Part shown: positions 1-5,480 of the stretch, one piece after another
Layout of the letters: each line of letters opens with the position of its first letter
How positions within the stretch are numbered: the first letter of the stretch is position 1
NCBI GenBank assembly: GCA_003503535.1
Contig: DOCI01000070.1
Location: forward strand, 1 to 5,480
DNA from: Planctomycetaceae bacterium
GTDB taxonomy: Bacteria; Planctomycetota; Planctomycetia; Planctomycetales; Planctomycetaceae
Reading direction: 5' to 3'
Length of the DNA stretch: 5,480 nucleotides
Notes under the pieces: model-generated
What the model was told of the DNA's origin: nothing
Seen by the model: the letters and a program-made list of their open reading frames with translations, nothing else
Database searches by the model: none
Translations under genes and position numbers: made by a program

Positions 1-1
1 C

Positions 2-33
2 GCCCTTCGCTTTGCTCAGGGGCATGTGACCCG
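2..33. repeat. Hairpin with ACCC tail, possible third repeat at the window edge
   Basis: GCCCTT at 2-7 pairs with AGGGGC at 18-23 (one T-G wobble), and a small inner GC/GC pair (9-10 with 14-15) closes a TTT loop. It is followed by ATGTGACCC (24-32), which resembles in position and ending the GCCACCC that follows the GCCCC block of the hairpin at 227-274. This suggests a related oriented palindrome, but the stem is short and imperfect, and the element may continue beyond base 1. The stretch from 38 onward is T-rich (TTTTTT at 44-49), but it starts too far from the stem for a classical terminator. Confidence 0.4.
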
Positions 34-184
34 ATGATTATTATTTTTTCCTTTTCTATCGTTGGCCAACTGTCCAATAGTCGCACACGGTCATTTCTAC
101 CTCGTTTCAAATGAAAACTGGAGAATTCCACATTTATAAAGTCACTGATTATCACCAGATAAATTCTGGAAAATAATCAAACCC

Positions 185-224
185 AGGATTCGGGGGCGCT
201 CTCGAAGAGAAGCCCCCGAATCCT
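185..224. repeat. REP-like palindrome, copy 1 (13-bp perfect stem)
   Basis: Bases 185-197 pair perfectly with 212-224 (13 bp, arms AGGATTCGGGGGC and GCCCCCGAATCCT). Inside, a further 4-bp stem can form (200-203 with 207-210, or 199-202 with 206-209) around a three-base loop. Read on the minus strand it contains CGGGGGCTTC and GCGCCCC, the same blocks present on the plus strand in the neighbouring hairpin at 227-274, so the two are inverted relatives. It lies about 210 bases after the stop of the large gene. No clean T-run follows it on either strand, so it is not a textbook intrinsic terminator, although it could still block 3' exonucleases or stall polymerase. Confidence 0.82.
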
Positions 225-226
225 TA

Positions 227-274
227 ACTTCCGGGGGCTTCCGCTGAAGCGGAGCGCCCCGCCACCCCGGAAGT
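227..274. repeat. REP-like palindrome, copy 2 (inverted relative of copy 1)
   Basis: The outer arms 227-236 and 265-274 are perfectly complementary (10 bp, ACTTCCGGGG and CCCCGGAAGT). An inner hairpin pairs 240-244 with 249-253 around TGAA, and GGGGC at 234-238 can alternatively pair with GCCCC at 256-260, so competing folds exist. The right side carries an extra GCCACCC segment (261-267) that copy 1 lacks, making this copy asymmetric, as expected of an oriented REP element with a head. Only two bases separate it from copy 1. Function is not evident; a role in mRNA 3'-end stability or as a mobile non-autonomous repeat is inference. Confidence 0.8.
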
Positions 275-433
275 CCTGAAACATGCAGAGCAGGCACTTG
301 TGACTGCTATTGAGATCTTTTCAATCCGCATTTTGAGTTGGAACGATCGCGTCGGGGAAAGTTGCAAAGCACGACATCGGAGTGCGTTGCAGTTGTTGGA
401 CACCCACAATACACCCAGGCAGCGTAATCGTTA

Positions 434-3400
434 TCAGGTGGAAGCCGTCGTCAGCAATACGAGCATGAGACCGATCATCATCAGGCTGATTACAAACAGG
501 TGGCGTCTGCGAAAGAGAGGGTGTTCAGTTGCGTGATAACAGACCAGACCTATTCCCCAGATACAGGTCAACAGGGTAAGTCCCCAGCGGTCTAATGCTT
601 TCGGATTAGGAGCAGTCACCTGAGCAATGGAGTTGGAAACCGATCCGGACATGCTGACGGAACGATACATGGCCAGTGATTGAGATGTCCAGCTGTTCTC
701 CGCAATTGAGAACCAACCCTGGTAAAGTGGAGTCTCGACCTGACTCAGAGATAATTGAACCTCTTCCTGAAATTCGGCAGGTGTCTTTTCAGTAAAACTT
801 TGGCCTTCCTCAATTTGTACTTGAGTCTCGGAAGTGAGCAATTTCAAATCATCATAATTCGAGCTGATTTGTCTGCCCATCAATTCCAGAATTTGAGTAT
901 TGTCCAACCAGGTTTTGACTAAGCGATCCGGCGGGCATTGTGTGGTATTTCGATCAATAATTCGCCAGCTGGTTTTTGTTGCTGAGGAAGGGGTTGGCAA
1001 ATCGATTCGATATTCTGTGTATGCTGAGGAAGGCTTTACAGACTTCCAGTGGATCAACAGGTTCGCAGCTTTGATCTGGCCCAAAGTCTCGATTTGCAGA
1101 GAAGTAGAGTTTTGCTGGACGATGACTCCGTCTGAGGGAAATATCGCGAGGATTTCACAATCGGCTGGAATCTGAATCGTCGAATGAAACGCCACTTTTT
1201 CAGATGTCTCTGCAGGCCAGACAATCAGTGTTTCCCCATTCCAGAGATTACCCTCCTGGAAAATAGTATGATCCAGCATTGGAGAGATTAATTCCAAGCG
1301 ATTTTCTGATTGCTCGCCGCTCTTACTTCCTGAAGGCGGAGCCTGTCTCTCTAACTGTTCGGGATTCTCTTTTCGAAGATTATCGCGATCAGAGAGACCG
1401 TCCGAGTCCTGAGAAACGACGGTCTCAATTTTATGCAATTGGTAGGCGGGCAAGTCTCGGAAGGATTGCTTGTCCGTCCACTGCAGAGTGAGTGGTTTCG
1501 AATTAATTAGTTCAGAATTCTGCTCTCCTGATCGAGACAGAGACCATTGGGTTCTGGATATCGAATTGATGATGCGTGCAGATTCCGTCAGGGTTGTAGC
1601 CGTCAGGATTCTCGGTGGCGATGTACTGATATCATTGGCTTTGAGACTACGTCGCTTCTTCCAATTCACTTTCAGAGAAAAACTTTCGTTAATCGGTTGC
1701 TCAAACAGGAACTGGAACTGGTTTCCATTATTGATAAGACGCACACCGTTGCTCTGACCGTCTGAGACCAGAGTGACAGACTCTGCACTCCAGTTGGAAT
1801 CATAATGGCATAGTAACGACCAGAGTGGTCCCCCTGAAGTTATTCCCTGGTATGTGGCGTTTAATAGAATCTCCTTCTGCTCGACCTGATAGACAAAATC
1901 CGCCTGCAGTTTCAACTGAGCAGGCATTGGCTGCAGGCCAATACGAATCGACCTGGCATTCTGTACGCGAAAGCATTGGGCAGACGGTTGAACAGCAGAC
2001 GTTTCATTCCACAGACTTTGAAAGGATTCCTGAGTCAAACGGCTCGCTTTGGCATCGACGAACTGGCATGTTAAACCATATCCGGGCACCAGAGTTTGCA
2101 CAGCAAGCTGAGTTGGGCATGAGGAACCGTTATCGACGATCTGAGGGAGTTTCAGGAGTGGCTCCCGATTAATGACTGGAAGTGTTGCCAGAAAACGAAT
2201 GACACAAGTCGCTTTACCGGGGATCGTCTGAGAGACTTCCATGCTCACGAGTTGACCTTCAGATTCATCTCCCATTTTTTTGACGGCAACTTGTTTCGCA
2301 CCGACAATATCCTGAATGAATAGATTTGCTGGCAGCTCTATCTGAAACTCCCGACTATTGTTTTCAATGACGTTATAACCCAGTTGCCATATCAATTCGA
2401 TTTGCTGGGGATCTAGTTCCAGCAAGCTGTTTATCTCAGTCACATTGAGTGGATTCACTTTGGAAACAACGCCGCTGGCAGAAATGTTTTCGACTTCGAG
2501 AGTGAGCTGATCTGTGGATCCCAGTTTGACAGTCACATCTCCCTGCTCACCTGGAGTTGTTGTATCAAACGAAACTGGAATCGAGATCTGATTCGGTAAA
2601 CTCAACCTTCCTGAGAGACTTTGGGGGTAACTCAACGTTGAGAATCCGGAATGCGGAATATTCATTGTCAGACGGGTTAATCCCGTGAGACTGGTTTGCT
2701 CAGGCAGGACATCGACGCTGATGCGATAGCGACGAAAAGGAGAACTTTGTCGCCCAAACGAGCCTGAAATAAACGGGTTCTCCGGCTGAAGAATTTCTGT
2801 GGCTGGCAATTTGTTGGCAATTAACGGTATCTCCAGGCCCTGGTTACCTGGCAGTGGTGTCATGTTGACCGTCTGGTCATTCACCTCGGCCCGTAGTGCG
2901 GATATCCGTGAAATTCCGGAAACGGGCAGGACAAAGCGAGACAGTGGGTTTATCCCTTTTTCGAGCAAATCGAATTCGCAGTGAATAACATATTCTCCCT
3001 GACTATCCAGTCGCAACGAATAATTGGCTGCATGAAATAGAATATCATTCTGACCCTGTTTGATCGTCAATTGCGTCCGTAATTTTTCCGCATATTGATT
3101 TCGCACATAAACCACAGCAGGCAATTCATCGAACGTTAACCCGGTGAAGTCGGTTCTCAGTTTTGATTGAGGGATCGGAATCAAAACATCTTCGACAGCA
3201 TTCTCTTGACGATCGGTGATGGGGCTCTGAGGAAATGTAGGATCGTTCTGACAACGAGCGTGGTTGACCAGACTCAGAAAAACCAGGATCGTGAGAAGCG
3301 AGCGCCCCAGCAACAAAGCTCGCAAAGGATGTACGGTTTTCGTACTGGTTTCCGAGGAATTTTCTGTCAATACCCCTAGCCTCCAGCGTTCCAATGTCGG

Positions 3401-5480
3401 AGCGAGTTGGGCAATGATCAGCAGCGCGGAAATAATGGGGTAAATATTTTCAATCGCATTCCAGCCGGGAATGATACTGACCAGAAATGTCAGTAGCCCT
3501 GCACTGATCAACATCCATCGAGTCGAAATGCAGTGGCGGGCATATAAGAGATAAAACAGAATTAATGACATCAGAAACGACCACAGTATCCATTTCCAGG
3601 AAATCGTCTCACGCTCACGAGGTAATCGAATGATCTCACTGTCAGGGATGAGAATTTCGGACTCATAGATTTGATGAGTCCCCTGCGCGACGAAATTCTG
3701 CATCCTCGTTTTCAATGGACTCGAAATGAATACGGCCGAATTGATATTGGCAAATTTCCAGTAAGGATACTCAGTTGTCACTTTCAGATTGATGTTCTTT
3801 GCTTCGCAGACAATCAATTGGATGCGGTCAGGTACGATCAATGCCTCAGGCAAAACGATCGAGCCGTTTTCATTGCTGGAATAGTGTAAGGACACTTTTT
3901 GTAACTGATCGGTTATTTCCGGCAAGCGATATGTCGAGACTCTTTTATTGATTTCAATACTTGTGTCGTTCAGCAGGACAGATTTCAAATAAATTGGTTG
4001 GGGAAAATTCAAATCAGTCGCATGAATGTTTTTTCTGTTCTCAAAATTCAGACACTGCAATTCACATTCCATTGCCTCCCCATTTATTCCAGAAGGCAAG
4101 CAGAACAGCGTTGCCGTCCATGATGAATTGTCCATGGAAGAGGGGTTTGTAATATCAGTGGCAAACGTCTGAAGTCGATGAACGATCAATTCGGGTAACG
4201 TCTCGGATGATGTATAGCTTAGCTCGGAGACGACGACAGCCTCTTGTTGAATACCATTGCCGGAAAGTGATCTCAATTCACAGTATTCGGTGGCCTGGTT
4301 CAATATTTGTGCAAGATATGGCGTGTTGTTCAACAACTGTGGAATGGTGAATGGTTCATCGACTTGCTGCGAAATTGGAACAACCGCTTCGAAACTCAAC
4401 CCGGAATGAGAGGGTTCTGGTTCCCACAAGAGTGTCCAGCTGGAGTTGGTTGTCGTTGAAGGATTGCTATAGAGTTCGACGCTTTGCAGGAAAGGGTTCG
4501 CATTATTCGAACCTTTTCTGGAAATCGAGCGCTTCCATGAAACTTCCGAAGATTGTCCCGGCAAACTCCAATTGAGAGAGTTCATCGACTGGGCGACAAG
4601 CGGAGGAATTGAAATTCGATGCTGGGCAAAGAGCTTCCCCTGATCTTCAAAGATCACTGTTTGCAATTCACATTGATTTTGTGTCGATGGCAATTCAGCA
4701 ACGACCATCGGAGGAAGTTCCTCGTTATGTCTTCTTTGAACAAAGAAGCGATTGATAACGGAGACATCCTCGATTCGAGCATTTTCACTCCAGGCATTTG
4801 ACTCCAGACCTGCGGTCCTTTTCTTGAGCAGGCTATAAATTGGGCCTTCTATGGCTTCCTTAACTTCACTTAAAGGAGGAATTGTCCGGGTGATTGAAAT
4901 CGATCGAGATGAAATCAGAGTTTTATCAATTTGACCATTGACGGGCGTCAATATTGGGAACGAAATCTGCTGTTGCCGATCCAGTGGTGTCCTCGGTTTC
5001 AGAGAGATCCGCACGAGGATCGGTTTGCGGAGGGGAATCTGATTGGCCAGATCGATACTCAGGTAACTCTTTCCATTTCGCCGTTCGGTCGTCCAGTTCA
5101 GTTGTAAGTCTTCACCAATTTCATTCAGCGCCCGAATTTCGGTGACCAGATAATTATTCGTCAACAAAAAGACCGCTTGATAAAATCCGGCAGCTGTTGG
5201 GGACCAGAGCATATCGTGATATATGACCAGTTGCTCATTGCCATCGCGGCAATGAATAATTTGATCGATTTTCAGTTCCGCATGAGGAATGATAGCTTGC
5301 AGTTTGATCTCAGGCGATTTTTCGATCACATCATAGGACCACAAATCGCGTGTGCCATCTGTGAACCGGGCACTCTTTTGCAGCAGCCCTGATGTGCTCA
5401 ACGATTTCACCTGATAGGGGGCTTCAATTGTGATATTGACTTCACCTTCCAGGCTCATCTCATTCATAATTTGGGGTAGA
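434..5480 (-). CDS. Giant membrane-anchored extracytoplasmic protein of unknown function, two-half architecture, 5' end probably outside window
   Basis: I do not recognise a named family and see no catalytic or metal-binding motif. SEEN: one uninterrupted frame ending in TGA at 434-436. The first in-window ATG (5465-5467) gives 1677 residues, but the frame stays open to the edge (L-P-Q-I precede that Met). There is no Shine-Dalgarno-like purine run and no signal peptide there, so this is probably an internal Met and the CDS is 5'-partial. Layout: outer domain 1-622, rich in alternating hydrophobic/polar stretches typical of beta strands; helices near 626-642, 651-669, 672-690 and 716-735; outer domain 740-1627; helices 1628-1645 and 1657-1673. 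Short Arg/His/Lys-bearing segments (643-650, 691-722, 1646-1656) would be cytoplasmic under the positive-inside rule, leaving both large domains outside. Residues 1351-1395 form a polar, Gly/Ser/Glu/Arg-rich, probably flexible linker. Residues about 38-157 and 1150-1272 look like corresponding parts of a duplicated unit. FAMILY KNOWLEDGE: giant, poorly characterised secreted proteins of this style are common in planctomycetes. INFERENCE: a structural or scaffolding cell-envelope role is possible but unproven. That it is a real gene is near certain; its function is not known. Confidence 0.93.
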   Translation of the reverse strand, partial: LPQIMNEMSLEGEVNITIEAPYQVKSLSTSGLLQKSARFTDGTRDLWSYDVIEKSPEIKLQAIIPHAELKIDQIIHCRDGNEQLVIYHDMLWSPTAAGFYQAVFLLTNNYLVTEIRALNEIGEDLQLNWTTERRNGKSYLSIDLANQIPLRKPILVRISLKPRTPLDRQQQISFPILTPVNGQIDKTLISSRSISITRTIPPLSEVKEAIEGPIYSLLKKRTAGLESNAWSENARIEDVSVINRFFVQRRHNEELPPMVVAELPSTQNQCELQTVIFEDQGKLFAQHRISIPPLVAQSMNSLNWSLPGQSSEVSWKRSISRKGSNNANPFLQSVELYSNPSTTTNSSWTLLWEPEPSHSGLSFEAVVPISQQVDEPFTIPQLLNNTPYLAQILNQATEYCELRSLSGNGIQQEAVVVSELSYTSSETLPELIVHRLQTFATDITNPSSMDNSSWTATLFCLPSGINGEAMECELQCLNFENRKNIHATDLNFPQPIYLKSVLLNDTSIEINKRVSTYRLPEITDQLQKVSLHYSSNENGSIVLPEALIVPDRIQLIVCEAKNINLKVTTEYPYWKFANINSAVFISSPLKTRMQNFVAQGTHQIYESEILIPDSEIIRLPRERETISWKWILWSFLMSLILFYLLYARHCISTRWMLISAGLLTFLVSIIPGWNAIENIYPIISALLIIAQLAPTLERWRLGVLTENSSETSTKTVHPLRALLLGRSLLTILVFLSLVNHARCQNDPTFPQSPITDRQENAVEDVLIPIPQSKLRTDFTGLTFDELPAVVYVRNQYAEKLRTQLTIKQGQNDILFHAANYSLRLDSQGEYVIHCEFDLLEKGINPLSRFVLPVSGISRISALRAEVNDQTVNMTPLPGNQGLEIPLIANKLPATEILQPENPFISGSFGRQSSPFRRYRISVDVLPEQTSLTGLTRLTMNIPHSGFSTLSYPQSLSGRLSLPNQISIPVSFDTTTPGEQGDVTVKLGSTDQLTLEVENISASGVVSKVNPLNVTEINSLLELDPQQIELIWQLGYNVIENNSREFQIELPANLFIQDIVGAKQVAVKKMGDESEGQLVSMEVSQTIPGKATCVIRFLATLPVINREPLLKLPQIVDNGSSCPTQLAVQTLVPGYGLTCQFVDAKASRLTQESFQSLWNETSAVQPSAQCFRVQNARSIRIGLQPMPAQLKLQADFVYQVEQKEILLNATYQGITSGGPLWSLLCHYDSNWSAESVTLVSDGQSNGVRLINNGNQFQFLFEQPINESFSLKVNWKKRRSLKANDISTSPPRILTATTLTESARIINSISRTQWSLSRSGEQNSELINSKPLTLQWTDKQSFRDLPAYQLHKIETVVSQDSDGLSDRDNLRKENPEQLERQAPPSGSKSGEQSENRLELISPMLDHTIFQEGNLWNGETLIVWPAETSEKVAFHSTIQIPADCEILAIFPSDGVIVQQNSTSLQIETLGQIKAANLLIHWKSVKPSSAYTEYRIDLPTPSSATKTSWRIIDRNTTQCPPDRLVKTWLDNTQILELMGRQISSNYDDLKLLTSETQVQIEEGQSFTEKTPAEFQEEVQLSLSQVETPLYQGWFSIAENSWTSQSLAMYRSVSMSGSVSNSIAQVTAPNPKALDRWGLTLLTCIWGIGLVCYHATEHPLFRRRHLFVISLMMIGLMLVLLTTAST

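Larger units (their letters stand above)
34..433. other. Intergenic region downstream of the large gene
   Basis: No convincing gene. Bases 34-184 are AT-rich, with a perfect 10-base palindrome GTTGGCCAAC at 61-70 and a weak 5-bp hairpin CCAGA/TCTGG (155-159 with 165-169), neither of which I can assign a role. The two strong palindromes at 185-274 interrupt it. Bases 275-433 carry no stem followed by a T-run, no tRNA-like fold and no recognisable promoter. The short open frames here run through the palindromes or antisense to the C-terminus of the large gene and look accidental. The transcript of the large gene therefore probably runs at least to the palindromes. Confidence 0.7.

Noticed and set aside
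2..55. Plus-strand intrinsic terminator made of the hairpin at 2-23 and the T-run at 44-49
   Set aside because: The T-run begins about 20 bases after the stem, too far for the classical mechanism, and the stem is short with a wobble pair.
185..274. CRISPR repeat-spacer array or insertion-sequence terminal repeats
   Set aside because: There are only two units, each self-complementary and in opposite orientation with a two-base gap. There are no regular spacers, no transposase frame between them and no target-site duplication.
224..409. Minus-strand 61-codon frame just downstream of the large gene, starting with TTG
   Set aside because: It reads straight through the palindrome at 227-274 and ends at its edge. 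A weak start codon and a repeat-derived C-terminus make it an accidental frame.
300..536. Plus-strand 78-codon frame starting with GTG
   Set aside because: It overlaps the 3' end of the large gene antisense, has no ribosome-binding-like sequence and shows no recognisable domain or compositional sign of a real protein.
1825..2172. Plus-strand 115-codon frame, the longest antisense frame
   Set aside because: It lies wholly antisense within the continuous large gene, and its translation shows no domain, signal peptide or membrane segment. It is a shadow frame, as are the other plus-strand frames in 900-5400.
3335..3370. Possible internal translation start (TTG at 3368-3370 on the minus strand, preceded by AGGGG) that would make the second half a separate gene
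   Set aside because: The purine run lies only two bases from the TTG, too close for a normal ribosome-binding site, and the frame is continuous with the upstream half. A fused protein is the simpler reading.
434..5480. Assigning the large protein to a known enzyme, adhesin or transporter family
   Set aside because: I could see no catalytic signature, nucleotide-binding loop, calcium-binding repeat, sorting signal or transporter motif. Strand-rich composition plus membrane helices is not enough to name a function.

Overview
The window is almost entirely one very large minus-strand gene, preceded on the plus-strand coordinate axis by about 430 bases of non-coding DNA that holds a cluster of GC-rich palindromes. 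No RNA gene, CRISPR array, insertion sequence or second convincing protein gene is visible. The base composition (mid-range GC by eye), the sparse gene layout, the intergenic palindromes with a G/C-run core, and above all the style of the protein (giant, secreted, beta-strand-rich, membrane-anchored, no enzyme motif) suggest a planctomycete. That assignment is inference from general resemblance, not a search result.

Region 1-433 lies downstream of the stop codon of the large gene. The first 33 bases form a hairpin with an ACCC-containing tail and may be the edge of a repeat cut by the window. Bases 34-184 are AT-rich and carry nothing I can assign. Bases 185-274 hold two strong hairpins side by side. 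They share the same conserved flanks in opposite orientation but have different tip stems, so they look like an inverted pair of REP-like elements. Bases 275-433 form a spacer between this pair and the gene's stop codon.

Region 434-5480 is a single uninterrupted minus-strand frame. From the first in-window Met it encodes 1677 residues, but the frame is still open at the window edge, so the real N-terminus is probably missing. The visible protein has an outer domain (residues about 1-622), a central membrane block with three helices plus a fourth signal-anchor-like helix (about 626-739), a second outer domain (about 740-1627) and a closing two-helix membrane hairpin (about 1628-1673). The charges flanking the helices support a topology with both large domains outside the cytoplasmic membrane. 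The two outer domains follow the same plan, as if two similar membrane-anchored proteins had been joined or one had been duplicated. By that comparison several hundred residues of the first half lie beyond the window. The function is unknown.
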